Position numbers and translations under genes: made by a program. This document shows, piece by piece, positions 36,655 through 44,714 of a DNA stretch of 64,000 nucleotides (positions are counted from its first letter, which is position 1; the number at the start of each line of letters is the position of its first letter). The notes beneath the pieces are model-generated. The model saw only the letters and a list, made by a program, of their open reading frames with translations, did not search any database and had not been told where the DNA came from. Source of the DNA: G963676095 sp963676095 (GTDB taxonomy: Bacteria; Bacteroidota; Bacteroidia; Bacteroidales; Prolixibacteraceae). Location of the stretch: assembly GCA_963676095.1 (NCBI GenBank), contig OY781040.1, positions 3,286,001 to 3,350,000 of the forward strand. The letters are read 5' to 3'.

Positions 36655-37728
36655 ATGCGAAGTTTTATTTGCAAGGCAAATAATATCCTTAAAAACGATG
36701 GAGCCGGTGTCTTTCTTAAAAGGTTAATCTGTTTTACACAGGTAAAAGTTAAACGTTTATATCTTAAGAATAATTTTGGTCCGTGGCCGGAATTAAGGGA
36801 TAAATATAAGGGAAAAAGGATTTTCATTATCGGGAATGGCCCCAGTCTGAATCAAACGGAACTGTATCTGCTGAAAGATGAATATACCATGTGTTTCAAC
36901 CGCATTAACCTGATGTTGGAAAGGTTGAACTGGACGCCAAATTTTTATGTAATGACGGATGATCTCCTGATACAGGACATGCATAAAGAGGTGGTAACCG
37001 AAGTTTTACCGAAGGTCGATTTTGCGTTTTTCCCGGATATACATCCTTCGAATGTTAATTTTAAAAAACGGATAGGAGAACGTAAGAATGTATTTTATCT
37101 GAATACAGACATTCCGGAATTCAGAGCGGATTTACCGAGATGCGGAATCAATAAAACGGTTGTAAATGCAGGGATGCAGATTGCTGCTTTCCTGGGCTTT
37201 TCTGAAATTTATCTTTTAGGCGTCGATATGACCTTTGGAGACCAGAAAGTGAAAAAAAGTAATTCCCGTGATTGGAAGGCTGAAAATGATGATGATCCCA
37301 ATCATTTTGATCCGAGATATTTTGGTTCAGGCCGTAGTTTTCATAACCCAACCGTACATGAGATGCTGGAACAGTTTGAAACAGGCAGAAGATTCTTTGA
37401 AAAAATGGGAGTAAAAATTTTTAATGCCGGTATAGGCGGTAAGCTTGAAGTATTTCCCCGGATCGATTTTCATAGCCTGTTTCACTATACTGAAAAAATG
37501 GAAGAAGAAGTATTTATGAATTTGATTGATCCCCAAAAAAACTATGCGGCTTTTGATGAATTAATGAAGGCATTGCCTTGTTTTAATACCGTGAAAAAAG
37601 CTGTAGCGTGTACTGGATCATTTATCTCGGATTCCGGAGTCGCCAATCAAATCATCTCTAAAATGATTTTTACACATATCCCTTATGGGCCATATAAAGA
37701 TAAGTTTGTATATATTAAAAGAAATTAA
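36655..37728 (+). CDS. DUF115 (MptE-like)/GT42-like protein, probable CMP-sugar glycosyltransferase
   Basis: 357 residues. GKRIFIIGNGPSLNQTELYL followed by MCFNRINLMLERLNWTPNFY is the nucleotide-binding region shared by DUF115 proteins and family 42 sialyltransferases (CstII-type GNGPSL). YLLGVDMTFG near residue 190 is the second conserved block. Members of DUF115 include the Maf proteins that attach nonulosonic acids to flagellin. Placed after a CMP-sugar synthetase, it most likely transfers the CMP-activated sugar. The often-used pterin kinase annotation is less fitting here. Confidence 0.75.
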   Translation: MRSFICKANNILKNDGAGVFLKRLICFTQVKVKRLYLKNNFGPWPELRDKYKGKRIFIIGNGPSLNQTELYLLKDEYTMCFNRINLMLERLNWTPNFYVMTDDLLIQDMHKEVVTEVLPKVDFAFFPDIHPSNVNFKKRIGERKNVFYLNTDIPEFRADLPRCGINKTVVNAGMQIAAFLGFSEIYLLGVDMTFGDQKVKKSNSRDWKAENDDDPNHFDPRYFGSGRSFHNPTVHEMLEQFETGRRFFEKMGVKIFNAGIGGKLEVFPRIDFHSLFHYTEKMEEEVFMNLIDPQKNYAAFDELMKALPCFNTVKKAVACTGSFISDSGVANQIISKMIFTHIPYGPYKDKFVYIKRN

Positions 37729-37736
37729 TAAGTAAT

Positions 37737-38195
37737 ATGATTGCAGATAACCTTATTCATGCAAATTTATACAATTCTATCCATCCGGATTTTAAAAAGG
37801 CTTTTGCGTTTATCAAAACGTTAACTTCAGAAACAGCCATTGGTGTTTACCCGCTTACGAAAAATATGACAGCCCGTATTATGGAATACCAGACGGGTGA
37901 AACATTCGAATATGGCTGGGAGGCGCATAAAAAATTTATCGATATTCAGTATTGTCTGAGGGGGAAGGAACGTATTTTCTGGACACCGCTGGCGGAAAAT
38001 CTTGTCCCGTCAATTGAATACGATGAAGAGAATGACCGTACTTTTTTCCATGGTGAAGGCGAAAAAACATTTGTCGATACCGGGGATGGTATTTTTGCCG
38101 TATTCTTTCCCAACGACGCCCACGCCCCGCAGATTTTTACTGAAAAACCTGGGATTATTAAAAAGCTGGTTGTTAAGGTTCCGGTTGTCCTCTGA
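37737..38195 (+). CDS. YhcH/YjgK/YiaL (DUF386) family protein, second copy
   Basis: 152 residues, roughly half identical to the copy at 34509. Conserved blocks are GWEAHKKFIDIQYCLRGKER and GIFAVFFPNDAHAPQIF. Two family members in one biosynthetic block suggest either two anomer conversions or functional divergence. 8 bases after the DUF115 gene; 11 bases before the next. Confidence 0.88.
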   Translation: MIADNLIHANLYNSIHPDFKKAFAFIKTLTSETAIGVYPLTKNMTARIMEYQTGETFEYGWEAHKKFIDIQYCLRGKERIFWTPLAENLVPSIEYDEENDRTFFHGEGEKTFVDTGDGIFAVFFPNDAHAPQIFTEKPGIIKKLVVKVPVVL

Positions 38196-38206
38196 TATTT
38201 TCGGTT

Positions 38207-38872
38207 ATGGCTTTTATCTATTTATCACATATTTTGTCGGAAAACACGCCTTCATATGGAAGTAAAGATCATTTTTCAGTCGTCCCGAATACAGAGATAA
38301 GAAAAGGGGATACGGCAAATACATCTTCCTGGACTTTTACCAATAATCATTTGGGGACTCATATCGACCTTCCTTTTCATTTCGATGATTCGGGGAAACA
38401 ATACGAGGATTATTCTGCAGACTTGTTTATTTTCAATAAGGTAGGAATAATAGATATTTCGTGTAATAAAGGCCTGCTAATTGTTTCTGAAACATATCCC
38501 TGGGAGGAAATCGATGCCGATATTGAGATGCTGTTAATCAGGACCGGTTTTGAGAATAAGAGGAATACTGATGAATACCGGAAGGCATACCCGGGGATCT
38601 CTGCAGAACTATGCCGTTTCTGGAAAAAGAGATTTAAGAAATTGAGATGTATCGGCTTTGATTTTATTTCTCTTACTTCCCCGTTGTTTAAGGCTGAAGG
38701 GAAAGCAGCTCACCGTGAATTGTTAAATTCTGAGAAGGGCATGGAAGCCGTCTGGATTATTGAGGATATGTCCTTAAAAATGGCGGAACAAAAAATCGAA
38801 TGTGTTATTGTTGCCCCTTTGCGTGTGACAAATGGGAATGGGGGCCCCGTAACTGTTTTTGCAAAAGTCTAG
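38207..38872 (+). CDS. Cyclase-family (kynurenine-formamidase-like) metal-dependent hydrolase
   Basis: 221 residues. The signature NNHLGTHIDLPFHF is the metal-binding HxGTHxDxPxHF motif of the cyclase family, and LIRTGF plus IGFDFISLT are also typical. Known members hydrolyse N-formyl or lactone/cyclic bonds. In this block it could deformylate an amino sugar or open a lactone. Last gene of the sugar block. Confidence 0.85.
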   Translation: MAFIYLSHILSENTPSYGSKDHFSVVPNTEIRKGDTANTSSWTFTNNHLGTHIDLPFHFDDSGKQYEDYSADLFIFNKVGIIDISCNKGLLIVSETYPWEEIDADIEMLLIRTGFENKRNTDEYRKAYPGISAELCRFWKKRFKKLRCIGFDFISLTSPLFKAEGKAAHRELLNSEKGMEAVWIIEDMSLKMAEQKIECVIVAPLRVTNGNGGPVTVFAKV

Positions 38873-39367
38873 GTTCCCCAAATTCAACCTGTAGTTTTTG
38901 AAAAATCGTCTTTATTTTTTTCAGGAATTCTCTTGTTCATTTTGGAAAAAGTACTTGATGATTTTCTGAATAAGACATGAAGGATAGGTTTTACGGTTCC
39001 CATTATTTAGGGCTGTGCCGTTTGAGGAAGGATGGTTCCTGTTGTCCGGGACTTCAGGCCTCCGTTGTTTTCCTCAACAGCGAAGCGTCAAACATTCGAA
39101 CCTTTCAACCTATTCAAACATTTATTGTTTAATCTGTGTCCATCCGCGCTATCCGTGGTGAAATTAGCTTTCGGGTTCCATGCTTCTGTTTTTCGTCCAA
39201 CTCACTAATTAACCAGTTCACAATATTCCTCCGTCCCAACAGTGTAGCGTCAAACCATTAGACCATTTAACAATAAAACCAATCAACCAATTGCTTCTGT
39301 GCCTATTGTGGTTCAACCGGAAATTCGTGGATCAAAATTCTTTCGAAACTCTTAAATCTTTCTACAT
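38873..39367. repeat. Mosaic repeat spacer before the WcaJ-like gene
   Basis: No gene. Segments CAGCGAAGCGTCAAACATTC, AATCTGTGTCCATCCGCGCT, CAACTCACTAATTAACCAGT and CTATTGTGGTTC-like text. Return to higher GC content from here on. Confidence 0.7.
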
Positions 39368-40780
39368 ATGATTCGGGAACGTGAAAATGTAATTGCCAGG
39401 GCCAGTGTGGTTATACAGACTGCCTTGACGGTGTTGGCGTTTATGCTGGCATGCTGGCTGAGTTACTATCCCCACGGTCCCCTTTTCAGGGACGCGAGGG
39501 AGTGCCTCTTTTTTGGCGTTTTGATCATACCGCTGTGGATGTTGCTGATCCAGAACACGCAGCTCGATAAGATGTGCCGCGACCAGGGCTACTGGTACCT
39601 GGTTTTCAGGTACCTGAAACTGGTTTTTATCGGTTCGCTGATGCTTTACCTGGCCTCTCTGGTGATCGACAATGAAAAGGCAAATGTGGTCGGACTGAGG
39701 GTTCTCGGTTTGTTTGCCATTATCGATTTTATCCTGCTTTTTGCTTTTAAATCGACGATGTACAAACTGATGAAGTTCTTCCGCAGCCGGGGGTTTAACT
39801 CCCGCCAGCTGCTGATGATCGCTGACGATAAGTCGATCGACTTTATGGACCACCTGATCGCTACCCGGGACTGGGGCTACCGGATCTGCGGCATCATGAC
39901 CCACAGCGAGTCCGTGATGGAAAAGTACTGGAAAGAGTACCCGATGATCCCTTATACCCAGAAGATAAGTTCGGTGATCGACAGTAATGCGATCGACGAG
40001 GTCTTTTACTGCAAGGGAAATATTGATCACGGGGAAATAGAACAGCTGGTGAAGATTTGCGCTGAGGTGGGCGTCGTGTTCCGCTTAAAACCGCCTATGC
40101 CTGTCAGACATGAGGATAAGCCCAAGTTTATGCTGTTTAATGATGTACCTGTTTATGTTTTCCGGAATATTCCGGAAAACTATTTTGCCCTGAAGGTCAA
40201 AAGCGGGATCGATTTTGTTTTCTCCCTGCTCGTGATTATCCTGCTTTCGCCGGTGTTGCTGTTCATCGCACTGGCCATTAAGCTGGACGATGGCGGGCCT
40301 GTTTTCTTTTACCAGGAGAGGGTCGGACTGAACGGTCGCCGTTTTAACTGCATGAAATTCCGTACCATGGTGGTCAATGCCGAGGCCCTGAGGGAACAGT
40401 TGCTAAAAAAGAATGAACAGACCGGGCCGGTGTTCAAGATCAAGATGGACCCGAGGGTAACCCGGGTCGGCAAGTTTTTGCGCCGCACCTCGCTCGACGA
40501 GCTACCCCAGTTTTTTAATGTGCTGGTTGGCGATATGGCGGTAGTCGGGCCCCGTCCGCCGATCCCTTCGGAGGTGAAGCAATACGAACGCTGGCAAAAC
40601 CGCCGGCTGAGCATGAAGCCCGGTATTACCTGTATCTGGCAGGTCTCGGGCAGGAACGACATTTCGTTCGAGGAGTGGATGAAGCTCGACATGGAATACA
40701 TCGACAACTGGTCGCTGAAGCTCGACCTGATCATCATGCTGAAAACAGTGAAGGCCATGTTCATGGGGACCGGGCAATGA
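39368..40780 (+). CDS. Undecaprenyl-phosphate sugar phosphotransferase (WcaJ type)
   Basis: 470 residues. Four to five membrane helices in the N-terminal third, a CoA-binding-like middle domain (QLLMIADDKSIDFMDHLIAT), then the catalytic bacterial sugar transferase domain from about residue 278: a membrane helix SLLVIILLSPVLLFIALAIK, VFFYQERVGLNGRRFNCMKF, the catalytic RRTSLDELPQ and VVGPRPP. It starts repeat-unit synthesis by moving a sugar-1-phosphate to undecaprenyl phosphate. Located at the end of the locus, GC-richer than the sugar block. Confidence 0.94.
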   Translation: MIRERENVIARASVVIQTALTVLAFMLACWLSYYPHGPLFRDARECLFFGVLIIPLWMLLIQNTQLDKMCRDQGYWYLVFRYLKLVFIGSLMLYLASLVIDNEKANVVGLRVLGLFAIIDFILLFAFKSTMYKLMKFFRSRGFNSRQLLMIADDKSIDFMDHLIATRDWGYRICGIMTHSESVMEKYWKEYPMIPYTQKISSVIDSNAIDEVFYCKGNIDHGEIEQLVKICAEVGVVFRLKPPMPVRHEDKPKFMLFNDVPVYVFRNIPENYFALKVKSGIDFVFSLLVIILLSPVLLFIALAIKLDDGGPVFFYQERVGLNGRRFNCMKFRTMVVNAEALREQLLKKNEQTGPVFKIKMDPRVTRVGKFLRRTSLDELPQFFNVLVGDMAVVGPRPPIPSEVKQYERWQNRRLSMKPGITCIWQVSGRNDISFEEWMKLDMEYIDNWSLKLDLIIMLKTVKAMFMGTGQ

Positions 40781-41111
40781 CGTGCGGCTGTTCGCTTTGT
40801 TGTTTGAGTGTTTGAAGGTTTGAATGTTTGATGCTACGCTGTTGGGGCGAAGGGATATTGTGAACTGGAGAAATTGTGAATTAGTGAGTTGGTGAATTGT
40901 GGAAGAAAAACAGAATAATGGGAGCCGAAACAACATTCAAACAACGAAGTATCAAACACTCAAACGGCGTAGCCTCAAACCATATCAACAATAGAAACTA
41001 TATTAACCATATTAACAATAGTAACTGCTTCTCCTTTGCGTCTTCGTGTCTTTGTGTTCAGTTTCGCGTCTTTTATTTCAGCTAAATATGCACAACTAAA
41101 AAGGGATTATT
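40781..41111. repeat. Mosaic repeat spacer
   Basis: No gene. Carries TGTTTGAAGGTTTGAATG, ATTGTGAATTAGTGAGTTGG (8-base periodic), AACGAAGTATCAAACACTC, AACAATAGTAACTG and TTCGTGTCTTTGTGTTCAGT segments, in the orientation opposite to those after 17 kb. Confidence 0.7.
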
Positions 41112-42278
41112 ATGAAAAAAGGAATTTTATTAATTACGATGATGGCCCTGCTTGTTGCAGGTGCCTATGCTCAGGAAAAAAACAAACCTGACTACAATAA
41201 ATGGTCTGTCGAGGGTGGCATTGGCGTGAATAAGGCCTACCATGCGATCTCTTCGGGATACCGTTCTGCTTCACCTTCACTCTTGTCCGGTGAAATAGGG
41301 GCCCGTTACATGATGAATGAGTACTTCGGACTGAAAATGGGGCTGGCTTATGATCATTTTACCGAGCACAGTGACACTCCTGATTTCAGCACAAGCGAGT
41401 ATTCCGTGAACCTGCAGGGAGTGATCAATGCCGGCCGGATCCTGAAATTCGAAGACTGGACCAGCAAGCTGAACCTTCTGGCACATGGTGGCGCCGGGAT
41501 CGGGTTTCTGGATAATGACAACGCTTCCTACAATGATTACATCGGTTTTCTCATGGCAGGGCTTACCGGTCAGGTGAAAATGTCGCCCCGGGTAGCGCTC
41601 AACCTCGATTTATCAGGCCGGGTCAATTTCCGCCAAACCCTTTCCTTTAACGGGGGAACTCCTTATGATAAAGGACAAAACGGAATGGTTTTTAACGGGA
41701 CGATAGGCGTTTCCTATTACCTGGGAAAGAACAAGGAGCACGCAGACTGGACAGTCCGTAAGGATGACTACAGCGACCTGTATAACCAGATTGCTGAACT
41801 TGAAAATAACATGAAAGCCTGTAAAAAGAACGATCGGGGCATGCAGCAGATCGACGACCTGAACCGGAGGCTGAACGACATGGACAAAAAGTTAAATTCG
41901 ATGACAGCTCCGCAGCCGGATGCCGGCGATTTTATCCTGCAGATGATAAACGGCGGTTACCTGAATATTTATTTTGAGTTCAACAGTACGAAGATCGATA
42001 AGTCTTCGGCTGATGTTGTAAACGCCCTGCGGACTTACCTGAAGGATAATCCCGGGAAACAGGTTTATATGGATGGCTATGCGGATGAAAAAGGTTCTGA
42101 AGGATATAATATGAAACTCTCGAAAGAACGTGCCGAAGCTGTTGCCGGAGTATTGACCCGGTCGGGCATTGATGCGTCACGTATCCATGCAGAAGGAAAA
42201 GGCGAGGACAAGAGCGTCGATCCCAAATCTGCAGAAGCCCGTCAGCTGGCCAGGAGGGTAAGCTTCACGGTCAGGTAA
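41112..42278 (+). CDS. OmpA-family outer-membrane protein
   Basis: 388 residues. Cleavable signal peptide of 20-21 residues (ALLVAGAYAQ). Residues about 30-215 form a beta-barrel-like domain with alternating strands, followed by a linker with a short coiled coil (DLYNQIAELENNMKA, DDLNRRLNDMDKKL), and a C-terminal OmpA peptidoglycan-binding domain (YFEFNSTKIDKSS, DGYADEKGSEGYNMKLSKER). It anchors the outer membrane to the wall. A terminator follows at 42352. Confidence 0.93.
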   Translation: MKKGILLITMMALLVAGAYAQEKNKPDYNKWSVEGGIGVNKAYHAISSGYRSASPSLLSGEIGARYMMNEYFGLKMGLAYDHFTEHSDTPDFSTSEYSVNLQGVINAGRILKFEDWTSKLNLLAHGGAGIGFLDNDNASYNDYIGFLMAGLTGQVKMSPRVALNLDLSGRVNFRQTLSFNGGTPYDKGQNGMVFNGTIGVSYYLGKNKEHADWTVRKDDYSDLYNQIAELENNMKACKKNDRGMQQIDDLNRRLNDMDKKLNSMTAPQPDAGDFILQMINGGYLNIYFEFNSTKIDKSSADVVNALRTYLKDNPGKQVYMDGYADEKGSEGYNMKLSKERAEAVAGVLTRSGIDASRIHAEGKGEDKSVDPKSAEARQLARRVSFTVR

Positions 42279-42351
42279 GCTGAAAGTAAAAGTTTGTTAA
42301 AGATAAAGTCCAATTGCTCGTATTTACTACAATTGGTTTACTGTAGTTTCA

Positions 42352-42388
42352 AAAATCCCTGTCCGGTACTGACCGGCAGGGATTTTTT
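42352..42388 (+). terminator. Rho-independent terminator of the OmpA gene
   Basis: AAATCCCTG, then CCGG, a short loop, CCGG and CAGGGATTTTTT. About 75 bases after the stop, with a six-T tract on the plus strand. Confidence 0.85.
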
Positions 42389-42521
42389 GTTATGAATCTC
42401 CTGTTTTTCACCGGTTGCCGATTGTTCGCCCTTGGAATGGAATCGCCAAATTCATTGTTTATTCCCGTTCCGGGTTGATCGTTGTTATTTATTGTGTCCG
42501 CAATATTCATCATTGGTTGCA

Positions 42522-42581
42522 ATATCATTGACAGGACGCCCACGTAGGGGCGCCCCTACGTGGGCGTCCTGTCAATGATAT
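42522..42581. repeat. 60-base perfect palindrome (REP-type) inside a RAYT fragment
   Basis: Two 30-base arms with no mismatch and no loop; the centre is between 42551 and 42552 (GTAGGGGC/GCCCCTAC). Outer parts read ATATCATTGACAGGACG and the reverse. It lies in frame in the linker region of the RAYT transposase remnant on the minus strand and would encode the stretch ending GRPRRGAPTWASCQ. Confidence 0.9.
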
Positions 42582-42770
42582 GTGATTATCCGTATTTTCG
42601 ATAATACAATGAATATGATTGGGCATAACAATCATTTCATGACACCGTTTGCCGGGATATTTATTTTCAATTTCCCAGTACCATTTTCCCACCATCCGGC
42701 CGGCCTCGTTCAATTGAATTTTTTTGTTGTGAATTTGGCCAAACAAACGTAAGCATTCGGTAAAGACCGT
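42525..42770 (-). pseudogene. RAYT (REP-associated tyrosine transposase), truncated copy 1
   Basis: Minus-strand translation gives LFGQIHNKKIQLNEAGRMV, then KYPGKRCHEMIVMPNHIHCI, in which the HIH is the metal-binding HUH-type motif of Y1 transposases. The first 40-50 residues and the catalytic C-terminus are gone; the frame runs into the 60-base palindrome and then decays. Confidence 0.8.
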
Positions 42771-42796
42771 CTTGTTTTAACGGGAAAAATAACCTA

Positions 42797-42836
42797 CTAT
42801 CAAAGTTTCTCCAAAATATTCAGAGAACTTTGATAG
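42797..42836. repeat. Inverted repeat next to an IS66 remnant
   Basis: CTATCAAAGTTTCTC and GAGAACTTTGATAG form arms around an AT-rich centre. It could be a terminator or the end of the IS66-like element that begins at 42839. Confidence 0.5.
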
Positions 42837-42838
42837 GT

Positions 42839-43129
42839 TTAAGAGGTGGTACTGTTACAATTCTGGATTCGCAGCTTGAAGTTATGAGGAAGCAGTTCGG
42901 CCAGATCTTTACTGTAATTGTCATCGTATTTATGGATATTATTCAGGAAAAAGATGAGCCATTCCCGGTAATTGACTCCGTGTGCCTTGCAGCAGCCAAA
43001 CATGGAATACATAATGGCGGCATCCTCAGCTGCACTATGGTTCCCGCAGAACATCCAATTTTTTCTTCCGATCGCAAGAGGCCGGATGGCATTTTCCCAC
43101 AAGTTATCCAAAAGTTTTGATAATGCCAT
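42839..43129 (-). pseudogene. IS66-family transposase C-terminal fragment (minus)
   Basis: 96 codons including NLWENAIRPLAIGRKNWMFC, GNHSAAEDAAIMYSMFGCCK and AHGVNYREWL, the IS66 C-terminal pattern (ENAIRPLALGRKNxLFxGS). The catalytic part is absent. Confidence 0.8.
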
Positions 43130-43364
43130 CGAACGGCTGCAGCGCTACATCTCCCTGAGCCGGAAGAACTCCCTGTTTTGCGGGAGCCATGCCGGGGCTG
43201 AGAGAACGGCGCTGATCTATTCGCTGGCCTGTTCCTGCAGGCTTAACGGGATAAACTCCTTCGAATACTTCGCTGATGTGCTAAACAGGCTGGCTTATAT
43301 CAACCCCAATGTGACCGATGAAGTTTACCGGGAGTTGCTGCCCGATCGCTGGACTAAAAAATAA
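43117..43364 (+). pseudogene. IS66-family transposase C-terminal fragment (plus)
   Basis: A related but different IS66 tail on the opposite strand: DNAIERLQRYISLSRKNSLF, CGSHAGAERTALIYSLACSC, RLNGINSFEYFADVL, stop at 43364. It meets the minus-strand copy head to head at about 43117-43129. Confidence 0.78.
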
Positions 43365-43418
43365 TCCGATAAACCGGGAAGAGAAGAAATCTCGCCTAAG
43401 GGTACCGCGGAGACGCTT

Positions 43419-43547
43419 ACTTTGTATCCGGTTGATAGCTTTATTACTGACATGGGTGTAAATCATCGTGGTTTTTATACCCGAATGACCAGGCAACTGC
43501 TGAATGTACCTGATATCGGTCCCCATAAATTTAGATTTAATTTCCAT
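43419..43547 (-). pseudogene. Tyrosine recombinase C-terminal fragment, copy C
   Basis: Minus-strand translation TDIRYIQQLPGHSGIKTTMI, YTHVSNKAINRIQS is the box II region of XerC-like integrases (LGHxxIxTTxxYTH). The second half of the normal tail is replaced by unrelated sequence. Bases up to about 43730 also match the repeats at 47.7 and 51.6 kb. Confidence 0.78.
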
Positions 43548-43736
43548 CCCTCCAATTTACGCCAATCTCCCTTCAAGTCAAATAGGTTTCTGGTAAAATT
43601 TGTTACGTTCATTACTTGGATGAGCAAAACAATAGTCTCAGATCGCAAAACATAAATCCGGGTGTGCAAACCTTAGCTCCGGAAATACAAGCTGGTTATT
43701 CCCTTTTCAAATCAGCTTTCCATTTTGCTGTGTTTA

Positions 43737-44350
43737 TCAGGTCGTTTTATCAGCCGGATTGAATTTATCATCCTCCCATTTTGCAGGATTATTGATGATG
43801 TATTCCGAAATGTTTTGATAGGATTGTTCGTCGCGGATGATGTGGTCGTAAAAACGGGATTGCCAGGCAAAATCCATCCCTAAACGGCGTGCATGTTTCG
43901 TTACCGCCGATTTATAGGCCCCAACAATTGACGACAGGGTATTTTTCCCTTGTTTTTGAAACCGGTTTTGTCCAATCGTTTTGTTCGTTTTTCCGGGGTG
44001 GTGGGATTGGGGGGTTGTAGAGACAACGCATGCGTTGTCTCTACGTTCGCATCATCATTCCCATTCAATATCAATATTCCATGCACATGATTGGGCATAA
44101 CCACAAATTCGCACAATTCGATGTTTTTCGAATGGTTTGTAATTTCACACCATAATACGTTGGCAATAATTCCCGTACCCGACAATTCCATTTTTCCATT
44201 CAAGACACGACCAAAATAACATTCCAGCCCCTGCGTACAAATGGTTACAAAACAGGATGCGTTCCATCCGTAATTCCAATTCTGTAACCAGTTGGAGAAA
44301 ATGCGGTATCTGTTTCGAAATTTACCGGGCATGGTTTTATATTTTATCAA
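43737..44350 (-). pseudogene. RAYT transposase copy 2, frameshifted
   Basis: The first 149 codons read NWNYGWNASCFVTICTQG, then ELCEFVVMPNHVHGILILNG with the HVH motif. Near 43950 the frame must shift by one base in an A-rich run to continue as GKNTLSSIVGAYKSAVTKHA, RRLGMDFAWQSRFYDHIIRD, ISEYIINNPAKWE, stop at 43737, the normal C-terminus holding the catalytic Tyr. The linker after the HVH motif contains a 28-base palindrome. Confidence 0.85.
44016..44043. repeat. 28-base perfect REP palindrome inside RAYT copy 2
   Basis: Arms GTAGAGACAACGCA and TGCGTTGTCTCTAC with no loop. Same core as the intergenic palindrome at 12869-12898. It lies in the transposase linker at the position equivalent to the 60-base palindrome in copy 1. 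Confidence 0.9.
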
Positions 44351-44395
44351 ATATTGACATTGTTCCTGCTATAGCCTGTTAGTGGTTCAAAAAAA

Positions 44396-44461
44396 GCAAT
44401 ACGGGAAACACGATTGCGTTATGCGTATAGCCTAATCGTATTATGCGTATAAGCCCACAAA
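44396..44461. repeat. 22-bp tandem array, three units
   Basis: Units begin at 44396, 44418 and 44440 with cores AATACGGGAAAC, TTATGCGTATAG and TTATGCGTATAA. Same family as the array at 19101. Confidence 0.85.
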
Positions 44462-44714
44462 TTGGCAAGCCGTATGCTTCCCAATATCCCGTTACTAAGG
44501 TCAGGATTGCAAATTCTTGACCAACCGGGGTAGATGACAGTCTGCAAGAGGTAGAAATGAATCCGGGACTTTTCGCCACACACAGGGCTTAATCATTCAA
44601 TGAATGTTAAACAGTTATAAACGACTTTTTGACTCACTTCGGAGGTGAGAGGTGCTCCGGTAGGCTAGGTAGGCTATTGGCTCACTGGCCATCTACTCGA
44701 TTAGCAACCGTATT
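44462..44714. other. Spacer between array and toxin-antitoxin cassette
   Basis: No gene. The end contains TCACTTCGGAGGTGAGAGGTG and then CATCTACTCGATTAGCAACC. This last text resembles CTATTCGATTAGCAAACG at 50563-50580, each lying just past the 3' end of a minus-strand gene; together they may mark cassette ends. Confidence 0.45.

Noticed and set aside
39362..40030. 222-codon minus-strand frame
   Set aside because: It is fully antisense to the well-supported WcaJ-like gene and has no motif; a codon-bias shadow.
42972..43116. N-terminal part of the plus-strand IS66 frame
   Set aside because: The first about 48 codons are antisense to the other IS66 fragment; only the part after about 43117 looks like a transposase.
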